A stretch of DNA of 64,000 nucleotides from Pseudoalteromonas sp. T1lg88 (GCF_002964765.1 NZ_PQCF01000031.1:183669-247668); one strand, 5' to 3'; positions 9,801 to 18,935 are shown, numbered from the stretch's first letter. Translations and numbers: made by a program. Notes: a model not told the origin generated them from the letters alone.

Positions 9801-9895
9801 ATGGCCACCAAGGCGGTGAAGGCGCAGGCCACGACAAAGGAGGTGATCAGGGTGACACGTATGGTGAAACGGGTTCGTTTGGGAGCAACATCCAT
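6698..9895 (-). CDS. Membrane HD-GYP cyclic-di-GMP phosphodiesterase with periplasmic solute-binding-like sensor
   Basis: 1065 residues. An N-terminal membrane segment (about 10-35) and a Cache-like periplasmic region are followed by a bacterial type-3 solute-binding domain (about 295-520, starting LRVGVMDDYPPFEY), a second membrane segment (about 605-625), a HAMP-like linker, and an HD-GYP domain with HDCGK and HHEKLDGKGYP (from about residue 964). These motifs are those of c-di-GMP hydrolases, so activity is likely. The amino-acid-binding-like ectodomain suggests that a small extracellular ligand controls c-di-GMP turnover. The start at 9895 lacks a clear Shine-Dalgarno. A 12-base tandem repeat lies in the ectodomain coding region. 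The gene converges with the P-domain gene and a fragment of its 3' end is duplicated at 985-1122. Confidence 0.88.
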   Translation of the reverse strand: MDVAPKRTRFTIRVTLITSFVVACAFTALVAIGLQFVFSNNLAKSSAQEKFQGIAANSSEQALLQEQSALGLARSLKHSFGNRELSAVHLSKQQLLAFSSLLEGNPKVFSLFIGFANGDYLELSNLESARNLRQLWGAAPSDRWVLLSISEQRGTRGGTRGGTREQTLSYLNSDLSIRHSEVHGSKYNASTRPWFKLATRDKVYKMPPYLFNFVRQPGSSYSIKSERGDVFGTNILLSSLAEYMAIEGHGQGAQAYMFDDNGVLRAQRLGKEEPIIAPGATLSLSGDEQRLLQSIGTLRVGVMDDYPPFEYNLSGQPRGYGLEHLQLIAAMLGLELELINGYSFPELIEQLKQGQLDMLLGLMKTEQRLEFGAYAQPYYLPEVVFATANLDLATRPQLASLATKRIAAQRGYAITRFLRQQLPQAQFIEYKDTLTAMRALERGEVDAVFDLKVVLQYIEKYFFIDTLHRSAEVEEFKGRTEFGLHHFVRQDLAELIPLIDKAQAELEPQILTALEQKWLRFDGQDHQGTQALTQVPSPKILALAKDVNSHNKLHSISLNGEQHLIYVSAITGLMKSNSREYLAFLVSERQAFAQLNTYVRNAIIITLAVLALVLLLITQLARAMASPIQRLIEENQKISHRNYNEVHYVSSHIEEIHQLSQSLVNMSESICDFEAGQKELLDSFIQLIAQAIDEKSPYTGGHCARVPELALMLAHHAHESQTQVFADFRFRSQEQWREFEVAAWLHDCGKITTPEHIVDKGSKLECIYNRIHELRMRFEVLLRDAEISYLHALQAAPEDKKKLASKWQGQRREIMDDFEFIARCNIGGEAMAEEDIARLHKISERTWYRTLSDRVGLSPAEQRHMEDFAPFTPGFEAVLSDKPEHIYKRQRDIAARDKGFGFNMKVPENKQNLGELTNLSITRGTLTDEDRYIINEHITTTIRMLETLPLPQELARVPEYAGGHHEKLDGKGYPRGLRAEQMSIPAKIMAIADIFEALTANDRPYKQAKTLSQALKIMKRMVADEHIDRDLFNLFLTENVYLAYAEQFLLPEQIDAIDINDYLSD
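9403..9438 (-). repeat. Three 12-bp tandem repeats inside the HD-GYP gene
   Basis: Three units of CGCGTGTGCCCC (the middle unit has one change) encode a Gly-Thr-Arg-Gly repeat at about residues 153-165 of the sensor ectodomain. The unit is a multiple of three, so copy-number change would keep the frame. Confidence 0.85.
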
Positions 9896-10012
9896 AAGTT
9901 TGAGCAGTCACACGATAAAAAATTAGCTAGTTCAAGCTTAATACAAATTTGGATTTTTTCTTTAAGATCAGAGCGTCCCAAGGGGATTTGGGCTGAAATC
10001 AGGGAAAAAGGA

Positions 10013-10804
10013 TTAGTGCGAGTGGTTTATTTGGCTTGTGCTGTATTTACCTATGATCTCCTCAAGTGCGCCGCTGGATTGCAACTGGCCTAGCAGCCTG
10101 TTGGTGTACATCATGTTTATTTTACCGTTATCGTTACGGGGAAAACGAAACTGATAGGGCGCGATATGAACCGCAAAGCTCGACTTTATCAGGCCCTTTG
10201 TCAGCTCGGGATGCTTGACGGCCAAATAATCGAATACCAACGCCGACATCACCACCGCCTCAACTCCACTGTGCTCGGCGTTTTGCAGTGCTTTAATCAT
10301 ATTCAAATCACTGTAAAAGTTTTTTCGCCTTAACTTGGCTTTAGCGAACAAGGGCTCCAGGCTCGGATAGGTATATTCATAGCGTCCCGCTACCAGCAGG
10401 GCCTGCTCCCGAGCTTGGGAAAATGCCACGAGCTCATCCAGGCTCTTAAACGCCTGCTCTGAATTGGCGCGCATCACCAGAATATCCTTAACCTCGGCAA
10501 TAGGCTCACTCCAGTAATAGTTATCACCGTCTTTACACCAGGTTTGCGAGTCAAAAAGGAAATCCAATTGTCCTTCGGCGAGGAGTTTTAAGGAATGGCG
10601 GGCATAGGGAGTAGCAACATAGGCGTGATCGCTGGTTCGGTTCATGGCCTTAAGCATATCGGGAATAATGCCCTGCATGGGCTCACCGGTAATGCTAAAA
10701 GGCGGAAAATGTTCCGGAAAAGCGCCCTTGAGTTCATGGGCAAAACTGGTGTGAGTGGCCAGTACCACCAGCGACAAAAGCAGCGCTCTTAACACCTTAG
10801 TCAT
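10013..10804 (-). CDS. Periplasmic type-3 solute-binding-like protein
   Basis: Start chosen at 10804 (MTKVLRALLLSLVV), preceded by AAGGAAAGG; this gives 263 residues with a signal peptide cleaved near SFA-HEL. The rest matches the family of transporter substrate-binding proteins related to amino-acid-binding PBPs (FPPFSI...GIIPDMLKAM near the N-terminus). No ABC permease or ATPase gene is adjacent. The next upstream neighbour on the other side is an HD-GYP sensor that contains the same type of domain, so a signalling or orphan binding role is as likely as transport. The ligand is unknown. Confidence 0.75.
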   Translation of the reverse strand: MTKVLRALLLSLVVLATHTSFAHELKGAFPEHFPPFSITGEPMQGIIPDMLKAMNRTSDHAYVATPYARHSLKLLAEGQLDFLFDSQTWCKDGDNYYWSEPIAEVKDILVMRANSEQAFKSLDELVAFSQAREQALLVAGRYEYTYPSLEPLFAKAKLRRKNFYSDLNMIKALQNAEHSGVEAVVMSALVFDYLAVKHPELTKGLIKSSFAVHIAPYQFRFPRNDNGKINMMYTNRLLGQLQSSGALEEIIGKYSTSQINHSH

Positions 10805-10945
10805 CCTTTCCTTCTTGCCTTCGAGAAAGCGCATCAATTTACCAGTCATAGACAGAGTATATCCCTATGTATCAGACTGTTACCTAGATTTATGCTAGGC
10901 GACAATGGGCCGATTGTCCACCGCCATCGGGCATTATAAGGCACT

Positions 10946-10971
10946 AAAAAAGCGGCGCATAGGCCGCTTTT
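10946..10971 (-). terminator. Terminator of asd
   Basis: Stem AAAAGCGGC/GCCGCTTTT (9 bp) with a six-base loop; a U-run follows on the minus strand, 14 bases after the asd stop. It also has T residues on the plus side. Confidence 0.8.
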
Positions 10972-10984
10972 CAGGATTCATTGT

Positions 10985-12094
10985 TTATCCGCAGATGATC
11001 CGCAACATGCGACGCAGCGGCTCGGCGGCGCCCCACAAGAGTTGGTCGCCTACGGTAAAGGCGCTGATGTACTTTGGCCCCATGCTCAATTTGCGAATAC
11101 GGCCTACCGGAATACGCAGGGTCCCCGCCACATTTACCGGCGTAAGCTCCTTGCTCGATGTCTCGCGGTCGTTAGCAATTACCTCAACCCAGTCGTTATG
11201 GGCACCAAGGATCTCTTCAATCTCGCTGACGCTGATATCTTCGCGTAACTTGATGGTTAGCGCCTGAGCATGGCAACGCATCATGCCGACACGCACACAT
11301 AAACCATCGACGGGAATAGGCTGTTTGCTGGAGCCTAGAATTTTATTGGCTTCAACCTCGGCTTTCCATTCTTCCTTGCTTTGCCCCGACGGCATGGGTA
11401 CATCAATCCAGGGGATCAAGCTGCCAGCCAGCGGCACACCGAACTGGTCGCAGGCCAAGGAGCCGTCTTGCATTTTAGTCGCCACTTTTTTATCTATATC
11501 GAGAATAGCGGCACTTGGGTCTTGCACCTGGTCGGCCACCACATCATGGAGTTGCCCCATTTGCACGAGCAGCTCTTTCATGTTGCGGGCACCGGCACCG
11601 GAGGCCGCCTGATAGGTCATGGGGCTGACCCATTCGATCAAATCGCGTTCAAACAATCCGCCCAGGGCTAATAGCATTAAGGAAACGGTACAATTACCGC
11701 CGACAAAGGTTTTAACGCCCTGCTCCAGGCCTTGCTCGATCACATCCTTATTTACCGGGTCGAGCACAATAATGCTTTCATCGCTCATACGCAGTGCCGA
11801 GGCGGCATCGATCCAATAGCCCTGCCAACCCTTATCACGCAGGCTTTGGTAAACTTCATGGGTGTAGTCGCCACCCTGACAGGTCAATATGATGTCCATT
11901 TGCGCCAGCGCTTCAAGATCATAGGCACTTTGCAATGGCTTAGGGGTACCGGCAATGTCCGGTCCCAACTGGCCGGTTTGCGAGGTGGTAAAAAAGGTCA
12001 CGTCAATATGTGCAAAGTCCTGCTCTTGTTGCATGCGCTCAAGCAGTACGGAGCCAACCATACCGCGCCAGCCGACTAGGCCTACTTTTTTCAT
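10985..12094 (-). CDS. asd: Aspartate-semialdehyde dehydrogenase
   Basis: 369 residues, the usual length of the gammaproteobacterial enzyme. It reduces aspartyl phosphate to aspartate semialdehyde with NADPH, the branch point to lysine/diaminopimelate, threonine and methionine. The NADP-binding motif GWRGMVGS is at residues 8-15, the catalytic Cys135 is in [10 protein letters not shown], and [11 protein letters not shown] lies in the active-site region. It is monocistronic, with its own terminator. I saw no lysine-riboswitch-like structure in the 175 bases upstream. Confidence 0.96.
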   Translation of the reverse strand: MKKVGLVGWRGMVGSVLLERMQQEQDFAHIDVTFFTTSQTGQLGPDIAGTPKPLQSAYDLEALAQMDIILTCQGGDYTHEVYQSLRDKGWQGYWIDAASALRMSDESIIVLDPVNKDVIEQGLEQGVKTFVGGNCTVSLMLLALGGLFERDLIEWVSPMTYQAASGAGARNMKELLVQMGQLHDVVADQVQDPSAAILDIDKKVATKMQDGSLACDQFGVPLAGSLIPWIDVPMPSGQSKEEWKAEVEANKILGSSKQPIPVDGLCVRVGMMRCHAQALTIKLREDISVSEIEEILGAHNDWVEVIANDRETSSKELTPVNVAGTLRIPVGRIRKLSMGPKYISAFTVGDQLLWGAAEPLRRMLRIICG

Positions 12095-12268
12095 TACTTT
12101 TTCCTTTTGAAAAATAAGTTCAACATATTGCGTGAGTCCCCTAAGTGTATACCTAGGTATGGGCTGACAATAACACTGCTTGGCGCTTTACTCTAGTGGC
12201 AGGACTACAACTTAAATTTATTTCATATATTGGGCGGTTTTTTACGCCTGTGACAAGGCTTCGAGCAT

Positions 12269-12298
12269 AAAAAAACCCAGCAACTGCCGGGTTTTTAA
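12269..12298 (-). terminator. Terminator of the TonB-dependent receptor gene
   Basis: Imperfect stem AAAAACCC-A-GC / GC-C-GGGTTTTT with an AACT loop, and a U-run on the minus strand, 16 bases after the receptor stop. Confidence 0.8.
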
Positions 12299-12313
12299 TT
12301 TAGGTGCTAAGGG

Positions 12314-15036
12314 TTAGAATTCGTAAGCGAAGTCTAAGCTAAACTCCATCGGTTTTTCACTTTCGCGGATCAGCACATCGTTTTGTTCCACTTCAAAGTC
12401 TTGTCCAAGCATGTTCTTGGCTTTAAACGTCACCGTGGTGTTAAACGTTGGGTAGTAGCTGTATACCAAATCGAGTGAGTGCATTGGCTGCTCATAAGCA
12501 TCATCAAAGTTATTCACGCCTGCGGCGAGAATACGGTCACCGAATACGTTGTAAATCAGTGATGCTTGATGCATGCCGTTGTGCGAGTCATAGTTCAACT
12601 GCAAGTTAGCAACATACTCAGAGTGACCTGTCATGCGGCGCTTAAGATTAGTCAAGTCGCCACGTTGTGATTCCAAGATTTCTACTTCTGAATCACTCAC
12701 CGTCAGGTTACCCGAGGTAAAGAAGGCACCGCCGAGCAGATCACTGTGCAATTCGGTTAACCACTCCGCCTCAATACCATAAACATAGGCGTTATCTGCA
12801 TTATCAAATTGCAGCGTGAAACGGCCATCGCTTTCGGTCAATAAAGCCTCAATTGGCTTATCTATATCCTTATAGAAGGCACCCACGAGTAGTTATCGCC
12901 ATTGTCCATGTAGAATTCAACACGGGCATCGAAGTTGTCCAAGTGGCTCGACTTCAAGAACGGATTACCTAATGTACGATAATCGGTTAATGGGTCCTGG
13001 AACTGTACTGGACTCAGTTCACGCAAGTCTGGACGAACTACAGTACGACCATAACCAAAGCGCAGTTGGTAACCCTCTTGACTGTAAGTCATAGACAGTG
13101 ACGAGAAGTACTCGTCTTCCATCACGGTTGCCTGCTCAATGGCTTCAGCACTTAGCTTGTCTTCAAGTAGGGCTGGGTCAAACGCCGAGCGTGAGAACGC
13201 CAACGCCACTTGACGGAAGTCTTCATAGCGTACACCGCCACTTAAACGCCAGTCTTCGGCAAACGTTAGATCGAATGAGCCATAGTAAGCATCAATCATC
13301 TGCGCCGCGAGGTAATCGTCTGCGGTTGGTTCTTGGAACAGTAACTCGACTTCGGTGTTATCAACTACGCTGTCATCCTTGAAAAAGCTACCGATTGACA
13401 GTGCTTCTTCTTCCGATTGCGCCAACTCTAACGACTGCGTTTGGCCAAAACGGTAGTTAAAGAAGTCGGTACGATAATCACGGGTTTTCTCAATGAAGTA
13501 ACCGCCACCAGCCAACTCTAGGTTGCCGCCCTCAAAGTAGAACGCCCTATTGACATTCACACCCCAGTTCTCAACCTTGTCTTCTAAATCGACAAAGCGA
13601 TACAGGTAAGGGTTACCACCCAGGCTGCCGTTATAGAAGGTACGCTTGTACTGACCGTTTTCGTACTCATCACGAACCGTCACTTCCAGCTCACCCGGGA
13701 TTTCCGTGGTTGCTTCTGAGTCGGTGTATTGCCAATCGATGCCAATGCCCGATAAAAAGCCCCAATCCAGGTTATGCATACCGCGCAGCTGAAGAATGTC
13801 GAGTTCACGCTCTTCGAACGAGGTTAGATGGCTACGTTGTAACTGACCATCGGCAATGCTCAGAGACTTAGATGGCTCTTGGTACAGTGATACCGACGCT
13901 TCATCTTCACTATCGCGTAGCTTCATGTAGGTCGCGGTCAGATCGTGACCATCAAGCTTATAACCAAGGTTAACCGAGGTGTTCAACTTAACATTGTGTT
14001 TAGTTGATACTTTTTTATCCGACGCAGAGTAACAGGTAAAGTCTTCTTGAGAGCATTCAAATTCCGATGCATCCACAGAAGACAGTACCGCACTGAATTG
14101 CTCTGAGTTAGACCATTCGTTTTCGTAGGCAACCGAGGTTAAAAACCCGAATGAACCGCCCAAACCAAACAGGTCATCGAAGCGGTCACCATAGACGGCC
14201 TTCACATCGAAGTCCGGATCCAGGCTTTCTTCTTCCAGGCCAAAGTCACGAGGCAAGGCTTTAGTTAATTGCTTATTGATTGCAATGGCGGCGTCCTGGC
14301 CAATATCGGAACCCAGACGTTGTGACTCGATTTCGCGAATGTTACGAATAGAGATGTCCGACAAACCGTTCACATAGGTATTAAGTGCATCTTTAACCAA
14401 GGTTGGCATCGCACGTGTACCGTCATCGGTACCTAACCAATCATCATCGCCACCATTGTAGGTGTAGCCTTCATCGTTGGTGTCCTTATAGGCAGCACCG
14501 ATTTCGAATTTAAACACAGTATCGCTAGGGATACTCTTGGTGCGAATGTTTACATCACCACCACCAAAGGCTGCCGGCATATTCGGTGAATAGGCTTTTT
14601 GCACCGCCAGTGATTCGATAATGCTCGATGGAAAGATATCCAAAGGGATGACGTTACGGGTCAAGTCAGGACTTGGTACCGTCGCACCATTTAAACGCAC
14701 ACTTGAATAACGCTCACCCAGACCACGTACATAAATAAACTTATCGTTTACCAGGGACAGGCCGGTTACACGGCGTAACGCCGAAGCCGCATCGCTGTCG
14801 CCGGTACGGGAGATTTGCTCTGAGCCCATGATATCGGCAACGAATGCCTGATTTTTACGCTCCTCAATTACCGCACTGGCGCTCCCTTTCAAGCGTGTCC
14901 CAGTGGCCACAACTTCCTCGATGGCATCTTCATTAATCACATCTTCTGCATCTGCTGCGTAAGAGGAAAAAGAAGAGAAAAGCGAGAGCATGGATAAAGT
15001 AATTAAGTTCGCTTTAAACTGCTTATATTGTTTCAT
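12314..15036 (-). pseudogene. TonB-dependent outer-membrane receptor, interrupted by a one-base frameshift
   Basis: The first frame runs from ATG 15036 (GAGGA upstream) for 724 codons and ends in a spurious stop near 12862. The missing C-terminal 190 residues continue in another frame from about 12886 to 12314. The junction is at about 12885-12889: the minus strand reads TCGTGGGTGCC where TCGGTGGGTGCC would restore NYSVGAFYKD, so one G of a GG pair seems lost. The joined product is about 907 residues: signal peptide, TonB-box region (EEVVATGTR), plug domain (RVTGLSLVNDKFIYVRGLGERYS), a 22-stranded type barrel and terminal Phe (YEF). It follows the beta-helix lipoprotein gene and the TonB2 operon, so it probably imports a ligand captured by the lipoprotein. 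It may be a true pseudogene or a sequencing error. Confidence 0.85.
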
Positions 15037-15069
15037 AATTTCATCCTCTAAACCGGAAATTCCTTGAAC

Positions 15070-15089
15070 AAAGGCGCCGAAGCGCCTTT
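15070..15089 (-). terminator. UUCG hairpin between lipoprotein and receptor genes
   Basis: An 8-bp stem AAAGGCGC/GCGCCTTT. On the minus strand the loop is TTCG, but only TTTGTTC follows; on the plus strand six T follow. It may act as an attenuating or mRNA-stabilising element that gives more lipoprotein than receptor transcript. Confidence 0.6.
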
Positions 15090-15111
15090 TTTACATCAGA
15101 ACTGGTCTAGA

Positions 15112-16716
15112 TTAGTTATCAGCACGAGCAAGTGATGCAGCTACGAACTGAGCCCACTCGCTAGTTTCGCCTTCTTGAAGCGCACCAACATAACCAGCGT
15201 TAGTGAAGAAAGAATTTACAGCGCTCATGTCTTTTGCAGTTACGGCTACTACGTTGCCATCGGCATCAGTCATTGACGTTTTAGTAGATACGCCATCGGC
15301 ACCAACTACGTTCGCGAAATCAGCAAAACCGATAAGCTGGTTGTTTTCGCCAGACGTGAACCATGTCTGAGCATCAAAGCCAGCTAGGTCACCTGTTAGC
15401 GCAGTGTTCACAGTTTCAAAGTTCTTGCCACAGGCAAATACCGAGCTCATGAAAGCAATATCGCCATTGTTTGCATTGGCGTGTACGCCCGCTGCACCTG
15501 ATAGGTCTTTTTCGTTATACAGGTCAAAACAGCCGGCGCCATCTACAGAAGAAGAATTAACGAACAGCATGTTAGCCAGTTGCGCTTTGCCCCATTCTTT
15601 CATTTCCATGCCGGCGCCAGTACGACGACCTTCAGCACCTTGGTCACCAGTAGTAACCACGGTAGCGTTAGAAATGATTGGGTTAGAAACGGTTGTTACC
15701 AGGTTTTGACCGTCTGTTGATAGCGGGTCAACTTTAGCACCATCTGTCTCAAAGCCGTGGTTACCGTATTGGTTAGAACGTACCAGGATAAACTGACCGT
15801 TACCTTTCCAGCCTTCATCCCAGTCGATACCGTCATCGCCTGTTTCTGTAACAACGATGTGTTTAAGGTCAACGCTACCACCGAATAGTTCGATACCATC
15901 GTCAAAACCATTGTGTACGTGTACGTAGTCGATTGTTGTACCAGAACCTACCGCGTTAAGTGTTAGGCCGTTTAGCTCGTCACCTTCAACACCGAAACCT
16001 GCGTATTTGATAACGATGTGCTTAAGTACACCGCTGTTGTCCGCTGGATCGTTACCGCCATAGTATGAAACGATACCTTCAGCTGAGTGGTTACACATGT
16101 CTTGTGCTGCTGCATCTGCAGAACAACGGATAGAATGGCCACGACCATTAATCTGTACACCACCCCAGTCACCAATCTGAGCTGTAGTGGTGTCATCACC
16201 GTCTACTTCTTTGATGCTGGTGAAAATGATTGGCTTGTCTATTTCACCAATTGCTTCGATGTTGGCGCCACGAGCGATACGAATAAAGCTTTCAGGCTTA
16301 GTGAAGGCAATGGTTGCACCCGCTTCAATTGTTAGCGTTGGGCCGTCACCATCGATAACAGCACCCGTTGATGTGTCAACGTCATCACCGATAAATAGTG
16401 CACCTTCAAAAATATGAGCGCCGTTATTGTCTAGAGCAGGAATAACAAATGAGCTTGTGATTTCTTTAGCGTTGCTGGCAAATGCCTGGCTGTATACACA
16501 GTTTGTACCTTCTGCTTCACCGGTGAATTCAGCACCGTCCAGGATATAGCTGGCACAGTTTAGCGTTTCACCAGTACCGCCATTACCAGAATTATCTACT
16601 GAATTGTCTACACTGTTATCAATGTTAGTAGGGGTAATATTCACATCGCCACCACAAGCTGCAAGTGTTACAGCAGAAGCCACAAGGCTGACTTTGAAAA
16701 AGTCTGAAAGTTTCAT
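15112..16716 (-). CDS. Outer-membrane parallel beta-helix lipoprotein, putative TonB-receptor partner
   Basis: About 534 residues. GGAG at 6 bases favours the second of two adjacent ATGs (16716; the first is 16719). The signal peptide ends in a lipobox, LAACGGD, followed by an Asn/Ser-rich tether. The body has repeated short beta-strand turns (GGVQINGRG, LKHIVIKYAG, IDYVHVHNGFDDGIELFGG, LKHIVVTETGDDGIDWDEG) typical of right-handed parallel beta-helix proteins, and is very acidic and Asn/Gly-rich. No enzyme motif is identified. It lies directly upstream of a TonB-dependent receptor, an arrangement recalling a surface capture lipoprotein with its transporter (compare SusD with SusC). A PhoB-type promoter precedes it. 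The ligand is unknown; a phosphate compound is an inference. Confidence 0.8.
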   Translation of the reverse strand: MKLSDFFKVSLVASAVTLAACGGDVNITPTNIDNSVDNSVDNSGNGGTGETLNCASYILDGAEFTGEAEGTNCVYSQAFASNAKEITSSFVIPALDNNGAHIFEGALFIGDDVDTSTGAVIDGDGPTLTIEAGATIAFTKPESFIRIARGANIEAIGEIDKPIIFTSIKEVDGDDTTTAQIGDWGGVQINGRGHSIRCSADAAAQDMCNHSAEGIVSYYGGNDPADNSGVLKHIVIKYAGFGVEGDELNGLTLNAVGSGTTIDYVHVHNGFDDGIELFGGSVDLKHIVVTETGDDGIDWDEGWKGNGQFILVRSNQYGNHGFETDGAKVDPLSTDGQNLVTTVSNPIISNATVVTTGDQGAEGRRTGAGMEMKEWGKAQLANMLFVNSSSVDGAGCFDLYNEKDLSGAAGVHANANNGDIAFMSSVFACGKNFETVNTALTGDLAGFDAQTWFTSGENNQLIGFADFANVVGADGVSTKTSMTDADGNVVAVTAKDMSAVNSFFTNAGYVGALQEGETSEWAQFVAASLARADN

Positions 16717-16774
16717 CATAAACTCCGTAGTTCAAAAATTTTATATTGTTAGCGCAGTTATTTAGCTGATGGTT

Positions 16775-16808
16775 AAGATACGGAAGGTTTATGACACTCG
16801 GGTGACAC
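16775..16808 (-). promoter_or_regulatory. Candidate PhoB-activated promoter of the beta-helix lipoprotein gene
   Basis: On the minus strand: GTGTCAC (16808-16802), a 4-base spacer, GTGTCAT (16797-16791), 10 bases, then TATCTT (16780-16775) as a -10. E. coli Pho boxes are two CTGTCAT-like heptamers 4 bases apart, and in phoA the -10 lies 10 bases after the second one. Each heptamer here matches at 6 of 7 positions (the last base may be T or C), in the coding orientation. No -35 is otherwise evident. Transcription would start about 50 bases before the ATG. Confidence 0.7.
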
Positions 16809-16860
16809 AAATTTAAAGAAATGGTTACATTATTAATTTTTATAACTCATTGTAAAAACG

Positions 16861-16885
16861 AAAAAAGCCACCCTTAGGCGGCTTT
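16861..16885 (-). terminator. Terminator of the TonB2-type operon
   Basis: On the minus strand: a 9-bp stem AAAGCCGCC/GGTGGCTTT (one G-T pair), a TAAG loop, then a U-run, about 85 bases after the TPR gene stop. Confidence 0.8.
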
Positions 16886-16969
16886 GGTGTTGCGATTATA
16901 TTTCAAGAAAAAGTTATTTTTATTCTAAAAAAAATAAATAGAAATAAAATAATCAAACCCATTTATAGA

Positions 16970-18283
16970 TTATAAAAGCGCTTGTTTTAATGTCTCTGCG
17001 TGTAACTTTTCGTTCTTCACGTATTTGATCCATTGTTGGGCTAAACGCTCAGAGCGCTTGTGCTTTTCAGCCTGCTCGAATGCCAAAATAGAGGCATCGA
17101 AGTTTTGCAGGTTAAATTGCGCCATCCCCAGGGCCACATAGGCGTTCGACTCAAAGTCCAGTCCACCCTTATCCAGCGCCTCACGGGCGGCATCGGCTGC
17201 CTCGGAGAAAAGCTCAAGGTTGATATACACCTCAGCCAGGCGCTGATCATAAATACCCGACCGCTCGGCTGCTGCGGCTTTCTCAAAGAAGCCGATGGCC
17301 TTGCGCTCTTCCTTGGCTTGCACATAGGCTTCGGCGATAAAGGCATTGTTTTTGACATTGTCTTCAACCACGCCCTTGGCCTGGGCCTGTTTCATCACCT
17401 TGGCCGCTTTGTAGGGCAAGCCGTTAAACATATAGATTTGTGCCAGGTTGCGAAGGTCGCCCTTGGTCTTTAGATAGCCCTGCTGGTAGGCCGCCTCTAT
17501 GGTGTCCAACTGATCTTTTTCGCGCCCTACTTCGCCGTACATACCACTAAGCTGTACCCAGTATTCCGGCTTGTTATAGAGAGCGATCATTTTTTCAAGT
17601 ACGCTGACCACCATTTCCGGCTGCTGCAGCGAGTAATACAGGGCACGTTGCAAGACCAGCCAGTTTTCTTTCGGGGTTTTGCCGTCTTTTTCGGCCAGGG
17701 TAATGGCCGTGTTGATGGCACCCAGGGCGTCATCATACTTGTTCATCTGGTAGAAGGCCTGAGACTTAAGCACATAATAGCTGTCCGGCTTGGGCTTAGT
17801 ATTGACCTTATCCCATCTATTTAGATAGGCAACCGAGCCCTGGTAGTCTTCATTGGCCATAGACAGCTGCGCCAACGAGAACAAGGTGCTCAACTGCAAC
17901 GACTCGGGAATGGCGTCTTCGGCAACCACCTGCTCAAACGCCTTAATGGCTTCGGGCAAACGGTTTTCGTTGTAATAGATAAAGCCGTAGAAGTTATACA
18001 TCATGGCTTTTTCATAGGCGTTCATGCTTGATGAGCGCTCTTTCACCGAATCCAGTGCCGCCAGACCGCCGGCCACATCGCCGTCATCGGCCATTTTTTG
18101 CGCCCGCGCCAGTTGGCTGTACACCTTATCGCGCAGCGCCGGTACGCGCTTGGTCTTTTGCTCGCCTTGCTCGGCATGGGCAGAGGCCAGGGCCACACCC
18201 GGGATCATGCTGGCCATGCTCGGCAGCACTAAGGTTGCCGATGTTAAGCCGGCAAAAAGAAACAGTGAGTTCAACTTGTTCAT
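16970..18283 (-). CDS. Periplasmic TPR protein of the TonB2-type system
   Basis: 437 residues with a signal peptide (cleavage near ASA-HAEQ) and tandem tetratricopeptide helices through most of the length (for example EKAMMYNFYGFIYYNENRLP and ALGMAQFNLQNFDASILAFE). AGAGG precedes the ATG. It is the last gene of the six-gene operon, as in the Vibrio TonB2 clusters (DUF3450, TtpC, ExbB2, ExbD2, TonB2, TPR). The family is thought to help energy transduction to particular receptors, but its exact role is not established. A terminator follows. Confidence 0.85.
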   Translation of the reverse strand: MNKLNSLFLFAGLTSATLVLPSMASMIPGVALASAHAEQGEQKTKRVPALRDKVYSQLARAQKMADDGDVAGGLAALDSVKERSSSMNAYEKAMMYNFYGFIYYNENRLPEAIKAFEQVVAEDAIPESLQLSTLFSLAQLSMANEDYQGSVAYLNRWDKVNTKPKPDSYYVLKSQAFYQMNKYDDALGAINTAITLAEKDGKTPKENWLVLQRALYYSLQQPEMVVSVLEKMIALYNKPEYWVQLSGMYGEVGREKDQLDTIEAAYQQGYLKTKGDLRNLAQIYMFNGLPYKAAKVMKQAQAKGVVEDNVKNNAFIAEAYVQAKEERKAIGFFEKAAAAERSGIYDQRLAEVYINLELFSEAADAAREALDKGGLDFESNAYVALGMAQFNLQNFDASILAFEQAEKHKRSERLAQQWIKYVKNEKLHAETLKQALL

Positions 18284-18329
18284 AGTAAACCTCTAAAATC
18301 GCAACCTGCGCCCCGCAGGGCACAGTTTA

Positions 18330-18935
18330 TTAACCATTAATCTCGAAGCTGATGCGGTTTTGTACGCCGCCTACTTCCACCGCTTCGCCATTGACGATGC
18401 GCGGCTTATATTTAAACTTCAGCGCGGCATCCATGGCGGCACGGTCAAAGATTGACTCGGGCTCGGCCTTGAGCACCTTGGGGTCGCGCACCGTGCCTTG
18501 TTTGGTCACGGTAAATTCAACGATCACATAGCCTTCGATACCACGGGATAAGGCACGACGCGGATACACGGGCGACACCTTAACGATCGGCAGGTATTCG
18601 CCGTCGCTGCTTTCCAGTGCCAAACCATTACCCAGGTCAACATCGGCGCTGATATCGGCGCTAAAGTCGAAGTTGGCATTGCTGGCATTGGCATCGCTAC
18701 TTTGTGTTTGCGGTGACTCCAACGGCGGTGGCGGCTCTTTGGGTGTCGGTGGCTTTTGCGGCTTACGCTCTTTTTTCTCCACCGTTTCTTCTTGCTTCAA
18801 GCGCACGAAGTCAAGCACGTTGCCTTTGGCCGGTTCGGTCATCGCGCCTTCACCGCCGTTGATCAGCGCCTGCATGCCTAAAAACAGCATAAAGGTCACG
18901 ACCGCGGCGATAATTAAAGCGATTAAATAACGCAT
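18330..18935 (-). CDS. tonB2: TonB2-type energy transducer
   Basis: 201 residues, the short TonB2 form. One N-terminal membrane anchor (about 4-25), a Lys/Pro-rich stretch (KPPTPKEPPPP, about 58-75) spanning the periplasm, and a TonB C-terminal domain (about 115-200) with YPRRAL, GYVIVEF and FKYKPR. It links the inner-membrane proton-driven ExbBD motor to TonB-dependent receptors. AAGGAG precedes the ATG, and it follows exbD2 by 10 bases in the same operon. Confidence 0.92.
   Translation of the reverse strand: MRYLIALIIAAVVTFMLFLGMQALINGGEGAMTEPAKGNVLDFVRLKQEETVEKKERKPQKPPTPKEPPPPLESPQTQSSDANASNANFDFSADISADVDLGNGLALESSDGEYLPIVKVSPVYPRRALSRGIEGYVIVEFTVTKQGTVRDPKVLKAEPESIFDRAAMDAALKFKYKPRIVNGEAVEVGGVQNRISFEING

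Noticed and set aside
12095-12268. Lysine riboswitch upstream of asd
   Set aside because: The leader is short and lacks the multi-helix core and conserved motifs of the lysine aptamer.
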